60,263 bases of DNA from Lachnospiraceae bacterium. Its GTDB lineage: Bacteria; Bacillota; Clostridia; Lachnospirales; Lachnospiraceae. Below, in pieces: positions 11,688 through 21,111 of this stretch; the stretch's first letter is position 1; every line of letters starts with the position of its first letter. Under the pieces are notes generated by a model, which saw nothing but the letters and a program-made list of their open reading frames with translations, was not told the DNA's origin and did not search any database. The DNA is taken from the NCBI GenBank assembly GCA_021442455.1, contig JABUSY010000024.1, positions 1-60,263 of the forward strand. The letters are read 5' to 3'. A program made the translations under genes and the position numbers.

Positions 11688-12040
11688 AATGACAATGCAG
11701 ATAGCATTGTGCAGATTACAGATGAAGTAGTGAAAATTATGATAGAACTAGCTGCTATGTTGATGAAGTGGTTTTCATGGGTGCTAAGATCACCCATGAG
11801 CCTGTTAGAAAGCGGAGGCTGAAGCATGTTTCCCAGAGAGCGAAGATGGAAGTTTTGGAGGGTACCCTGAGCGTTCCTCTGATGCTGAACATTAAGTAAG
11901 GATACAGTATATACTGTGTTATTATTCCAAAGGTAAAGGAAGAGATTGAGACTATGCTTGGATTTGTCAAATGCAAATGTGAATGCCAGTATAGCAGATA
12001 TTGTTCTTATAAGAATTATTAATAAGAGCTTTTATGGTCG
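11688..12040 (+). pseudogene. Asp23/Gls24-family envelope stress protein, decayed
   Basis: Reading across one frameshift gives IVQITDEVVKIMIELAA, then VDEVVFMGAKITHEPV, then AKMEVLEGTLSVPLMLNIK, a stop, GYSI and IPKVKEEIETMLGF. This is the Asp23 family order (VQIADEVV...GLAATEV; VSM...NIT; VKVEVLEGVV...LNIKYGYSI; VQEKVK...MTGL). In Clostridia this gene sits between spoIIIAH and nusB, exactly where it lies here. Stops and a frameshift inactivate it. It abuts nusB at 12108. Confidence 0.85.
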
Positions 12041-12107
12041 TTTGGATGCAGAAGATTTGCTTCAGGTATCATGCTGTTTGCATATTGAAAAATAAAAAGG
12101 GTAGAAT

Positions 12108-12554
12108 ATGAAGCGAAGTGAGCTGAGAGAAATAATATTTAAACTTTTATTTATGGCGCAGTTTCACAGCCAGGCAGAGATGACGGAACAACTGAAGCTG
12201 TATTTTAAATTTCTGGCGCAAGGAAGGGAGCATACTCTATATGCGAAGGGACCTACAGCAACAGATGAAATCTACATAAAAGAAAAGTATACCAAAATTG
12301 TGCAGAAGCTTTTGGAGATCGACAGTATTTTAAATGAGACGGCAATTGGGTGGAAGACCAGGCGAATGAGTAAGGTGGATTTGACAATCCTGCGTCTGGC
12401 TGTTTATGAAATAAGATATGATGAAGACGTTCCTGTGAGCGTTGCGATTAACGAGGCTATCGAAATTGCTAAGCGTTTTAGCGGTAAGGCAGCAGCCTCT
12501 TTTCTTAACGGAATTCTCGGAAAAATAGCCAAGGAGGCAGAAGGTATAGAGTGA
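12108..12554 (+). CDS. nusB: transcription antitermination factor NusB
   Basis: RNA-binding all-helical protein that, with NusE (S10), loads onto boxA in rRNA leaders and supports antitermination. The 148-residue product matches the family in length. It begins with the typical KRSELREIIFKLLFMAQFH segment and has the conserved C-terminal part with VSVAINEAIEIAKRFSGKAAASFLNGIL. ATG at 12108 follows AAGGG. The stop TGA (12552-12554) overlaps the xseA start GTG at 12551, so the two are probably translationally coupled. It is the first intact gene after 10.4 kb of wreckage and heads the nusB-xseA-xseB-ispA cluster. Confidence 0.93.
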   Translation: MKRSELREIIFKLLFMAQFHSQAEMTEQLKLYFKFLAQGREHTLYAKGPTATDEIYIKEKYTKIVQKLLEIDSILNETAIGWKTRRMSKVDLTILRLAVYEIRYDEDVPVSVAINEAIEIAKRFSGKAAASFLNGILGKIAKEAEGIE

Positions 12555-13780
12555 ACAGTGTTTATTCCGTAGGCCATGTTAATTTTTATATCAAAAAAAT
12601 GTTTGAGCAGGATGGTATGCTAAATAAAATTTCTGTCAAAGGAGAAATCAGTAACTGCAAATATCATCGTTCCGGTCATATTTATTTTACGTTGAAGGAT
12701 GAAACAGGATCCATCTCTTGCGTGATGTTCGCAGGTTATCGTAGAGGTTTGACTTTTCAGATGAAGGATGGAGACAAGGTAACTGTGACAGGAACTGTGG
12801 ATGTGTATGTGCGGGATGGAGGCTATCAGCTATATGCCAAAGAGATTGTTTTGGAGGGGTTAGGCTTTTTCTATGCACGTTTTTGGGAATTAAAGAAAGA
12901 GTTGGAAGAAATGGGTATGTTTGCTTCTGAATACAAGAAGTTGCTTCCATTTTATGTAAAAAAATTGGGCGTTGTCACGGCTCCCACGGGAGCCGCTGTC
13001 CGCGATATCCAGAATATTGCTTATCAAAAAAATCCATATATTCAACTGATTTTGTATCCAGCTCTGGTACAGGGAGAAGGAGCTAAGGAGAGTATTGCGG
13101 AGGGAATAAAGATGCTGGATCTCCTGGGGCTGGATGCAATCATTATAGGGCGTGGTGGCGGATCGATAGAAGACCTGTGGGCTTTTAATGAGGAAGTGGT
13201 TGCTCGAGCAATTTTTAACTGCCGGACGCCGGTGATTTCAGCCGTTGGACATGAGACTGATACGACGATTGCCGATTTTGTGGCTGATTTTCGGGCACCG
13301 ACGCCCTCTGCGGCGGCAGAGCTGGCAGTGGCTGATATAAGAAAAATATTGTCACAGATTGCTGGTTATTCTAGGCAGTTGCATACGGCTTTTGAGAAAA
13401 GCCTCGATTATTGGAAGGAGAGGATAGCCGTATGGAAGACCAGATGGAATTATCTTAGCCCGAGGAATCAGATCCAGGGAAAAAGGCAAAAGCTGCTGGA
13501 TATGGAGAATCGGTTGCAAGAGTATACTAGTTGGATATTAACAGAGAAGCGTCATCGGATGCAACTTTTAATTCAGAGAATGAATGGATTATCTCCTCTG
13601 AACAAGCTGAATCAGGGCTTTTCTTATGTGGAGGATATAAATGGCCGAAATGTGGCCAGCATACATCAGGCGAAGCGAGGGGATGTGCTGCTGATTCAAG
13701 TTAGAGATGGATGTATTTATAGCACTGTACATTCAGTGAAAGAACAAATCAGAGCACAAGTAGTTTGTGGAGAGGATTAA
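12551..13780 (+). CDS. xseA: exodeoxyribonuclease VII large subunit
   Basis: Large subunit of exonuclease VII, which degrades single-stranded DNA in both directions together with XseB. 409 residues, normal length. The N-terminal OB-fold (about residues 5-100) carries ISNCKYHRSGHIYFTLKDE. The catalytic domain has GVVTAPTGAAVRDI, GRGGGSIEDLWAFN and VGHETDTTIADFVAD, followed by a helical region and the C-terminal SPLNKLNQGFSYV segment. The GTG start overlaps the nusB stop by two bases. Both subunit genes are intact and adjacent although recN, recX and comM in this window are dead. Confidence 0.95.
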   Translation: MNSVYSVGHVNFYIKKMFEQDGMLNKISVKGEISNCKYHRSGHIYFTLKDETGSISCVMFAGYRRGLTFQMKDGDKVTVTGTVDVYVRDGGYQLYAKEIVLEGLGFFYARFWELKKELEEMGMFASEYKKLLPFYVKKLGVVTAPTGAAVRDIQNIAYQKNPYIQLILYPALVQGEGAKESIAEGIKMLDLLGLDAIIIGRGGGSIEDLWAFNEEVVARAIFNCRTPVISAVGHETDTTIADFVADFRAPTPSAAAELAVADIRKILSQIAGYSRQLHTAFEKSLDYWKERIAVWKTRWNYLSPRNQIQGKRQKLLDMENRLQEYTSWILTEKRHRMQLLIQRMNGLSPLNKLNQGFSYVEDINGRNVASIHQAKRGDVLLIQVRDGCIYSTVHSVKEQIRAQVVCGED

Positions 13781-13812
13781 ATAAAGTGATTAGAAGGGGA
13801 GGCGTATACGTT

Positions 13813-14049
13813 ATGGAAAAGAGAGCCAAGAGAGCCAAAACGAAAGCAGAGGAAATGACGCTAGAGGAAGCTTTTGTCCGGCTGGATGGAATGATAGCAA
13901 GGTTGGAAATGCAGGGAATTCCTCTGGAAGAATCTTTTCAGATCTATAAGGAAGGTATGAAATTGTTGAAAAAATGTAATGATAAAATAGATACTGTGGA
14001 GAAAAAAATGCTCCAAGTAAATAAAAGTGGTGAATTTAGTGGATTTTGA
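13813..14049 (+). CDS. xseB: exodeoxyribonuclease VII small subunit
   Basis: Small subunit of exonuclease VII, about 78 residues, mostly helical, binding the XseA stalk. The conserved core MTLEEAFVRLDGMIARLE and GIPLEESFQIYKEGMKLLK is clear. The frame is open from 13765, but ATG at 13813 sits behind a good GGGGAGG (13797-13803) and gives the usual N-terminus. It starts 32 bases after xseA and overlaps the beginning of ispA by about 20 bases, consistent with one transcript. Confidence 0.92.
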   Translation: MEKRAKRAKTKAEEMTLEEAFVRLDGMIARLEMQGIPLEESFQIYKEGMKLLKKCNDKIDTVEKKMLQVNKSGEFSGF

Positions 14050-14935
14050 GAAAAAATTACAGGAGAAAATCAGGAAAGCGGACGAAATAATTAGAAGTTA
14101 TTTGCCGGAACCTAAAGGCTTTTCAAGGAAAATAATAGAGGCGATGAATTATAGCATGACGGCGGGTGGAAAAAGGATCCGTCCGATTCTGATGTTTGAG
14201 AGCTATCAAATGTTTGGGGGAAACAAGTCTGTGATTGAGCCGTTTATGGCTGCCATTGAAATGATCCATACTCAGTCATTGATTCACGATGACCTTCCGG
14301 CTATTGATAATGCTCTGTATCGAAGGGGGAGAAAAACGACCCACGCGGTTTATGGGGAAGCCATGGGGATTTTAAGTGGGGATGCGTTATTGAATTATGC
14401 ATATGAGACGGCAATGCAGGCGCTTTTTTATCTGGACGATACTGATAGGAGTATTCAGGCTATGCAGATACTGGCTGAAAAGACCGGCATATATGGCATG
14501 ATTGGCGGCCAGAGCGTAGATGTAGAAAATGAAAAAAATGACAAACAAGTTTTGGATAAGGAATTGCTGGATTATATTTATCTCAATAAAACAGCGACAC
14601 TTTTAGAGATCCCTTTAATGATCGGTGCTGTTCTTGGGGGGGCGGGGAAGAAAGAAATATCCTGTATGGAGCAGATTGGTACTAAGGTGGGCTTGGCATT
14701 TCAGATTCAGGATGATATTTTGGACGTTACAAGCACCATAGAAGAATTGGGAAAAACAATATTCTCAGATGAGCAAAATTATAAAACTACGTATGTTACC
14801 TTGTTGGGAACTAAAGAAGCATCTAGGAGGGTGGAGAGCCTGACAAAAGACGCAGTACATTTGCTTGAAATGCTGCCGGGTGAGAAGGAATTTTTGAGCC
14901 AGTTGTTTTTATATTTGGCATTTCGTAAGAAGTAA
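14027..14935 (+). CDS. ispA: polyprenyl synthetase (farnesyl diphosphate synthase type)
   Basis: Condenses isopentenyl and allylic diphosphates to geranyl/farnesyl diphosphate, the precursor of undecaprenyl carriers. About 302 residues. The first aspartate motif is DDLPAID (near residue 86), followed by RRGRKTTH; the second is QDDILD (near residue 226), and GGKRIRP is present upstream. The residue after the first motif, usually Asp (DND), is Ala here, although the three metal-binding aspartates remain. Start is uncertain: GTG at 14027, 14030 or 14039 are all possible and no strong ribosome-binding site is visible, so it may depend on coupling with xseB. The adjacent dxs is dead. Confidence 0.92.
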   Translation: MVNLVDFEKKLQEKIRKADEIIRSYLPEPKGFSRKIIEAMNYSMTAGGKRIRPILMFESYQMFGGNKSVIEPFMAAIEMIHTQSLIHDDLPAIDNALYRRGRKTTHAVYGEAMGILSGDALLNYAYETAMQALFYLDDTDRSIQAMQILAEKTGIYGMIGGQSVDVENEKNDKQVLDKELLDYIYLNKTATLLEIPLMIGAVLGGAGKKEISCMEQIGTKVGLAFQIQDDILDVTSTIEELGKTIFSDEQNYKTTYVTLLGTKEASRRVESLTKDAVHLLEMLPGEKEFLSQLFLYLAFRKK

Positions 14936-14946
14936 GGATAGATCAG

Positions 14947-16500
14947 AATGTTAGAAAAAATTGTGCAACAGAATGATCTTAAGAAGATAGCAGAAGAAAG
15001 TCTGCCGGAAGTAGCAGAAAAGATTAGAGGATTTCTGATATGGTTTCTGAGTTTTGCAGGGGCTATAACCTGAAAAAAGATAAGATTATTTTGGATGTGG
15101 GCCATCAGTTTTATATGCACAAGATACTAATAAGTTGGAAAAAGAAGTTTAACAGCCTACGAAAGGAAGGTAGGACATTAGCGGATTGCAAAGACGAGAA
15201 GAGTTTACTTACGATAGCTTTGACACCAGGAACACTTCTATTTCTATATTTCCATATCTGCTTGCTTAGGATATGGAAAAGCCAGAGCACTGAAAATAAA
15301 AATATTTAGCGGTTTCTGTCATCGGGGATGGGGCTTCTGACTGGAGGATGGACTCTGAGGAACAATTAATAACGTATTAAATTTTAAAATAAATAGATAA
15401 TACAAATATTTATCTCCAAAAACGTGAGAGGGATTTCTGAATATCTGAGTGAGCTACAGATCTCTTCTGCCTATACGTGGTTTAAGTTAGGTATTTCTTT
15501 TACTTTGATGCATTGATGAAAATTCCGGGGATCAAGTTGGAGCTTGTGAATGTTCTCCGGAAGACGAAAAGCAGTATTAAACAAATATTAGTCCCCTGGA
15601 TATTATTTGAAATATGGTCCTGATTTATCTAGGCCCTGTAAATGGACAGGCATATCAAACAGGAGGTCAAACGATTTGAAGGATTTGTATTGGTAATGTG
15701 GTTATTGAAAAAGGATAAACTAGCTATGAGACATCCGGCTCGTTTTCGCAGTACTTCTTTCTGTAAAATTGAGACCGGACTGCCTGTAAAACGGTGTAAT
15801 CCTACTTACACAGATATTTTTCCATAGTTATGTGCAACATAGGTGAGCGGGAATCGGAGATGGTAGCTTTCATACCTGAAAGGACTGGGCTGAAACGATT
15901 TACAAATATGTTTCAGCGCCGCGAACAGTTTTACCTCCATGGCATTGCTGAAGGTCATGTTGTGATTTTCGCAATGAACCTAGCTCTGGAAGGGATAATT
16001 CCGGTCTTGTCGCTCTATTCCTCAATAAATGAGAATTTTGTTGTTATACTATCTTTGGCCTGTCGCTTTGCGTTATCCGTGAGTGAAAACGTACACTGAA
16101 AAATTTCTGACACCTATCGAAGCGGGAAAAGCTGAAATAATTTGCGAGAAAAGCAAGATAGCACTGCTGGTGGTAGGAAGGCATGGTGAAAATAGAAGAA
16201 GTTGCAAATTGTTTGCAGAAAGGGGCGACATTGGTTAATATGCGTTTTGTCAAGACTTTTGCGACAGATTTGCTGAAAAAGCTGATTGAAAATCACCAGG
16301 TATTCGTTACTAACTAAACTAATGAAAAAAATGTCAAAGTGGTGGTTTTGGACAACAGATATTAGATTTTTGCGAAGAATCGGTTTTTAAGGTGTTTGTC
16401 TATATAACCGCATAACCGCTGTATCGGGCTGCTTTATCGCCCATGGCAGTGTGAACTGAAGGGGATTGGATGCAGATTCAATTCTTGAGCAGATTAATTA
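14947..16500 (+). pseudogene. dxs: 1-deoxy-D-xylulose-5-phosphate synthase, decayed
   Basis: DXS makes DXP from pyruvate and glyceraldehyde 3-phosphate for isoprenoid, thiamine and pyridoxal synthesis. The start LEKIVQQNDLKKI is clear 11 bases after ispA, then the reading breaks repeatedly. KKDKIILDVGHQFYMHKIL (about 15070) matches the ThDP-domain DVGHQSYTHKIL. VIGDGA (about 15320), VRGISEYLS (about 15425), HPARF...IETGLPVKR...PTYTDIF (about 15730) and GTGLKRFTNMF (about 15880) follow in the right order. Near 16110 the C-terminal domain starts with PIEAGKAEII. It is essentially full length with many frameshifts and stops, so clearly dead. Its loss next to an intact ispA means DXP or IPP must come from elsewhere. 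Confidence 0.95.
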
Positions 16501-16527
16501 ACTGCAAAAGAAACAGGAGAAGAGAAA

Positions 16528-17352
16528 ATGAAGGAACGGTTGGATATTATGATGGTGCAGCGCGGGCTTGTGCCTTCAAGAGAAAAAGCCAAGGCGGTGA
16601 TTATGGCTGGCGAGGTTTTGGTAGAGGGAAAGAGAGAAGATAAGGCGGGAACTGCCTTTTCGGAGAATGTGACGATTGCGATTAAGAGGAATCCTATTTC
16701 TTATGTTAGTCGCGGCGGTCTAAAACTGGAAAAGGCTGTAAAGCAATTCAGTCTAAAGCTGGATGAACGTGTTTGTATGGATGTAGGAAGTTCGACGGGT
16801 GGTTTTACAGACTGTATGCTCCAAAACGGTGCGTCTAAGGTATATTCTGTGGATGTGGGCTATGGACAATTAGACTGGATGCTTCGAAATGATGAGCGGG
16901 TCATTTGTATGGAACGTAGCAATATTCGTTATGTGACTCAAAAGAATATACCGGATCGGCCGTCCTTTGTTGCTATTGATGTATCTTTTATTTCATTAAC
17001 GAAGGTTTTGCCTGCTGTGAAAGCGCTGATAGCTCAGAACGGAGAGCTTATTTGCCTGATTAAGCCTCAGTTTGAAGCAGGTCGTGAAAAGGTGGGTAAG
17101 AAGGGAGTTGTCCGTAATCCAGCCGTCCATCGGGAAGTCATATCACGAGTGTCTATTTATGCACAAGAAAATGGGTTTAAGCTGCTTCATCTGGCGTTTT
17201 CACCAATTAAGGGTTCTAAGGGAAATATAGAATATTTGTTGTATCTAAAAAAAAGTTCGGCAATAGTTGAAGCGAGCGAGGTAAATGTGTTTGGAGGCTG
17301 GACGGAGCAGATAAGATGTGTAGTGGAGAAGGCTCATGTTCTATTAGATTAA
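16528..17352 (+). CDS. tlyA: TlyA-family rRNA 2'-O-methyltransferase
   Basis: Predicted cytidine 2'-O-methyltransferase acting on rRNA; some homologues have been called hemolysins. 274 residues. The N-terminal S4 RNA-binding domain (about 1-60) contains LDIMMVQRGLVPSREKAK and VLVEGK. The Rossmann methyltransferase domain begins SRGGLKLEKA with the SAM-binding DVGSSTGGFTDCML near residue 90 and AIDVSFISL and LIKPQFEAGR later, as in FtsJ-like enzymes. ATG at 16528 follows AGGAGAAGAG. It lies 28 bases after the dead dxs and 48 before nadK, keeping the ancestral order. Confidence 0.94.
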   Translation: MKERLDIMMVQRGLVPSREKAKAVIMAGEVLVEGKREDKAGTAFSENVTIAIKRNPISYVSRGGLKLEKAVKQFSLKLDERVCMDVGSSTGGFTDCMLQNGASKVYSVDVGYGQLDWMLRNDERVICMERSNIRYVTQKNIPDRPSFVAIDVSFISLTKVLPAVKALIAQNGELICLIKPQFEAGREKVGKKGVVRNPAVHREVISRVSIYAQENGFKLLHLAFSPIKGSKGNIEYLLYLKKSSAIVEASEVNVFGGWTEQIRCVVEKAHVLLD

Positions 17353-17400
17353 GACTTCTGCTAATTATAAATTAGGCTATAATGAAAGGAACACTGGATA

Positions 17401-18270
17401 ATGAAAAGTTTCTATATAGTTACTAATAGAATAAAAGATAAAGACTTTTCGGTTACAAGACAGATTGCAGATTATATCCGCAAACATGGGAAGCAGTGTT
17501 TCTTGCAACAAGCTTTTTTGAAAGATCAGAAAAGAGACAGCCTTTGTACAGATTTGTCTATGATTTCTCCGGAAGTAGACTGTATTATAGTTTTGGGTGG
17601 CGATGGGACGCTCCTTCAGACAGCTAGGGATGTAGTCGATCGCCAAATTCCGCTGTTTGCGATTAATCTGGGGACGCTAGGCTATTTAACTGAGATTGAT
17701 CATCAGTCTATTTATCCAGCATTGGATCATCTGATGGAGGGAAATTATGAAATCGAACAGCGGATGATGCTGCACGGGAGTGTTTATCGGGGAGAAGAAA
17801 AGCTGGATCAGGATATCGCCCTAAACGACATTGTGATTGTGATCAATCGTGAAAATGGATTGAAAGTTATAGAACTGTATACCTATGTGAACCATATGCA
17901 GCTGAATACGTATCATGCGGATGGTATAATCATCGCAACGCCGACGGGATCCACGGGTTACAGCTTGTCGGCTGGGGGACCTATTATCTCACCTACGGCT
18001 GCTCTGTTTCTCATGACACCACTAGCGTCACATACCTTAGGAAGTAGAAGTGTGGTTTTTCCTCCAGAGGATGAAATTACCATAGAGATCGGTCCTGGAA
18101 GGAATGAAAAAATTGAAGAGGCGGTTGCCTATTTTGATGGAGATAGCAGAGTGCCGATGCTCACGAGAGACCGGATAAAGATTAGAAGATCCCAGAAGAA
18201 TACTTTAATTGTGAAGATGCACAACAACAGCTTTCTGCAAACCTTAAGCAAAAAAATGAGCAATGTGTAA
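17401..18270 (+). CDS. nadK: NAD kinase
   Basis: Phosphorylates NAD to NADP, an essential cytoplasmic step. 289 residues. Diagnostic motifs are VLGGDGTLLQTARD near residue 65, NLGTLGYLTEID, NDIVI near 143 and TPTGSTGYSLSAGGPI near 180. ATG at 17401 follows GAAAGGAACA. The next genes of the ancestral operon, argR and recN, are both dead, so this is now the last working gene of the cluster. Confidence 0.95.
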   Translation: MKSFYIVTNRIKDKDFSVTRQIADYIRKHGKQCFLQQAFLKDQKRDSLCTDLSMISPEVDCIIVLGGDGTLLQTARDVVDRQIPLFAINLGTLGYLTEIDHQSIYPALDHLMEGNYEIEQRMMLHGSVYRGEEKLDQDIALNDIVIVINRENGLKVIELYTYVNHMQLNTYHADGIIIATPTGSTGYSLSAGGPIISPTAALFLMTPLASHTLGSRSVVFPPEDEITIEIGPGRNEKIEEAVAYFDGDSRVPMLTRDRIKIRRSQKNTLIVKMHNNSFLQTLSKKMSNV

Positions 18271-18295
18271 ATCGTTGCCAGAGGGAGTTATTCAG

Positions 18296-18715
18296 ATGAA
18301 AATAACAAAACATGCATAAGATAATATGATATTGTGACACAGGAGGAGCTAAGTGAAAAGCTCAACGAAAGCGAATTTTCTGAAACTCAGAGAACAATTT
18401 TCAGGAAGATCCGGGAAATTGACGTTGATGACAGTCAAGTTAAAAAAGAGACGGCCATTAAGTTTATTATATAGAAGCATGATCAGAAGATATCGGGGAA
18501 AAGGTTGCTAAAGGATGAATTTGGTCCATGTTGGTGAAGCTGGTTTTCGGCATAGAAATGGAGGTTGTAGATGCTCTGGATGAGTGGAACTTGGGTGAAA
18601 GGATCCCGTTGGCTATATCACAGGAGGATTATATATAGTTTATGTGTGTGATTAAAAGCTAGGATGAGGCCACTGCGCGTGCTGAAGAAGGAAAAAAGAT
18701 GCTGAATACATTTTA
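18296..18715 (+). pseudogene. argR: arginine repressor ArgR, decayed
   Basis: Starts MKITKHA at 18296, then a stop. After a frameshift it reads VTQEELSEKLNESEFSETQ and IFRKIREIDV, matching the ArgR winged-helix segment IETQEELAEKLNEAGF...TQATVSRDIRELKL. The C-terminal arginine-binding domain is only faintly traceable (EVVDALDEWNLGERI near 18560). ArgR normally controls arginine biosynthesis and catabolism, so this control is lost. It lies 25 bases after nadK, the ancestral place. Confidence 0.9.
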
Positions 18716-18740
18716 AGATGCTTTGTAAAAAGGAAATATC

Positions 18741-19995
18741 ATTTTAACGAATCTTCATGTGAAAAACTTGGCCCTAATCGATGAAGTAGAGATGGTTTTT
18801 GAGTTTTGATTGAATATACTGACAGGTGAAACCAGTACCGGTAAATCCATACTAATCAATGTTATTAAGTTATTAATTTCCCACTTGGTAAAATGAGTAA
18901 TGTTATGGTATCCAAAAATCTTGAGTAATCTGAAAGCTATAAATGTGGAGACAGAGGCCGACTAATTAGTTATTACCCGTAAGATATCGAACGGGTGTAA
19001 TATTAGCTGGATAAACGGTGAGATCTGTACAATGTCACAGATAAAGAAAATTGTTTTACTGCTTTTGGATATAAACGACTAGACATAAACATCGGTCCCT
19101 GCTGTATCAGGACAGGCAGCTTGGGATTTTGGACACATATGAAGAACAAACATATCATTTGCCAGCTTCTAAAAAATGAAAAAAAATTTACCGATTATAA
19201 GAAGCTTCCAAAGAGCTGGAAATGTATCAGATGAATGCAGAAGAACATGTCAGAGACATTGCTTTTTTAATTAAAGATTCAGCGGGAGATCGATGAAGTT
19301 TCCCTGAACTCGATAGAAGAAGGAAAATTGAAGCACAGATACTGAAAAAATGTCCAATAGACGAAAGATTTTGAAGACATTGCATAAGGTTTATCAGCTT
19401 AGTGATTATGAAGTCGGGACGGGAGAGATGGCTGGCATGGGTTTGAGAGAGCTATCAGGCTTCGTCTCTTTGGATAAAAAAGTTCAAAAAGCTAATTTTC
19501 ACTTTGTTGATATTGATGGATTGGTGAATAATTTTAAGCGAGACATATTAGCGTTTCTGTCAAATTTTACATTTTCTGAGGAAGAATTTTTTATACAGTT
19601 GATTATCAAGAGTGTCAGAAATGACGGTTGGAGTAGCTGCAGAATTTTGAGGCTCACAGAGAGTTTTTATTTGAAGCTGTGAAAAATTGAAGTTTATATC
19701 GTATATTTATCTGAAAAACAGAAAAAATACAGCAAAAAGCTATCAGATTAGATTATATTGGAATTGCAGAAAGTGAATTTTCTGGATGTGTTTTCAACAG
19801 AGCAAAAGAGTATAATCAGAATGGATTTTCTAAAATAGAATTTTTGATTTTAATAAATCTAGAAGAATTTGTTAAACCTCTTGTGAAAGTTATATCAGTC
19901 TAGGAATTATCACGAATTATGCTAGCTATTAAAATTCTATTGGCTAACAAAGGTAATATGAAGACTTTAATTTTGATAAATATAGAAAACGTATT
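18741..19995 (+). pseudogene. recN: DNA repair protein RecN, decayed
   Basis: RecN is an SMC-like ATPase used in double-strand break repair. The reading starts at ATT (18741, normally ATG) behind AGGAAA with LTNLHVKNLALIDEVEM. It then shows LNILTGETSTGKSILIN, a nearly intact Walker A. Farther on come a 110-residue open stretch (19350-19682) with YEVGTGEMAGMGLRELSGF and DIDGLVNNF, then KKYSKKLSD, NFLDV, and ELSRIMLAIKILLANKG (about 19910), which is the ABC signature region. Stops, frameshifts and deletions throughout. The C-terminal end seems deleted up to the spoIVB traces. Confidence 0.93.
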
Positions 19996-19999
19996 GTTT

Positions 20000-20840
20000 T
20001 ATTAATGCAGGTGAAATCAAAATCATGGATGAACAGATGGCAATGTTCGCGGATAATATCGTGAAATCGGGAGATTATATTTTATTTAGCTAATAAACGG
20101 CAAAACACTGAACTATAAAATTCAGTTAATTGAATAGGTAACTGAAAATTTGAGCATGTTCATGGTTTTTGAGGTTATGTGTCAGAACGAAACGATGATA
20201 GAGGCTAATAAAAATTTCTATAAACTGGGTATTTAGATCAAAAATAATATCTAGGGAATAGATAAAGTGACTTATGTGGCACACGGTAATATTTTAGTGT
20301 TCTCGGCTATGGAATCAGTGATGTAAATGTTGAGAAAATTTAGAAGGTAGGTCAGTTGCACGTTTTATCAGATGAACATATATCTGTATTAAAAGTTTAT
20401 GATAAAAATGAAGGAGAGTTGCAAGGTGTGATAGACTATTTTATTCGCAAGAATTAATCGAAAAGATCAATGATAAGATAATTTAAAAGTAGGGTATTCT
20501 TAGGCATCTATAGAAGGCAGTTTGAGAGAGGTGTAGCCACTTTAGCGCTGTGTTTTGTAGAAATTTGTCATGAGTAGGAGAATTGCAATAGGTTTTGCCA
20601 GTGATCTGTGCTGTACGAACGGCATCGTGATTAATTTAAAAATCAGAAAGATATCAATAAATAATCACACACTGATCAAAAAATGCTAGATAAGACTGAA
20701 AAAATGTCAAAGGGATGTTGGGCAGTCCTATTGCGTATAAAAATGTCACATAGAAAATATTCTCTATGTGTTTATTTCAGAAGTGATTAATGCTTAAGGT
20801 GTTGTTATTGAAAATATGCTGGAATTATGAACGATATTTT
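20000..20840 (+). pseudogene. spoIVB: sporulation protease SpoIVB, decayed
   Basis: SpoIVB is the forespore serine protease (S55) that signals activation of sigma-K. The reading VKSGDYIL (about 20060) fits the PDZ domain. YKLGI...GIDKVTYV (about 20218-20280) and VLGYGISDVNVEKI (about 20300) fit YKIGLWVRD...GIGTMTYV and ALGHGISDVDTGEL. GELQGVIDY follows near 20410. GMLGSPI near 20715 corresponds to the active-site serine motif GMSGSPI, with the catalytic Ser changed to Leu, and IENML near 20810 marks the end. recN-spoIVB is the usual clostridial order. Confidence 0.88.
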
Positions 20841-20980
20841 TATTGCAACATTTCATATAATGATTATGTTACTCTTTGGAGTTGGAGACAGGTAATCGAT
20901 AAATTCATAAAATCTGCCAGGTTATTCAGAAAAGCTTGAAAATAATTTTAACAAAAATATATCATTTCTTGTAAAAAGTG

Positions 20981-21009
20981 TTGACAAACAGATTGTGGAG
21001 TGCTATTTT
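20981..21009 (+). promoter_or_regulatory. promoter of the hrcA-grpE-dnaK-dnaJ operon
   Basis: A perfect TTGACA (20981-20986), 17-base spacer and TATTTT (21004-21009). The CIRCE operator starts 13 bases downstream, which places it over the transcription start, the standard arrangement for HrcA repression. Confidence 0.85.
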
Positions 21010-21022
21010 AAGAATATAGATA

Positions 21023-21049
21023 TTAGCACTCTGGCTTAGTGAGTGCTAA
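21023..21049 (+). promoter_or_regulatory. CIRCE operator upstream of hrcA
   Basis: Perfect CIRCE inverted repeat: TTAGCACTC, nine bases, GAGTGCTAA. This is the binding site of the HrcA repressor, which is encoded just downstream. A second CIRCE precedes groES at 45984-46010. Confidence 0.97.
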
Positions 21050-21111
21050 TAGATTTAAAAGATCCGATGAATGAGGTCATTAAGAATTAATTATAGAGGA
21101 GCTAAGCAGGT

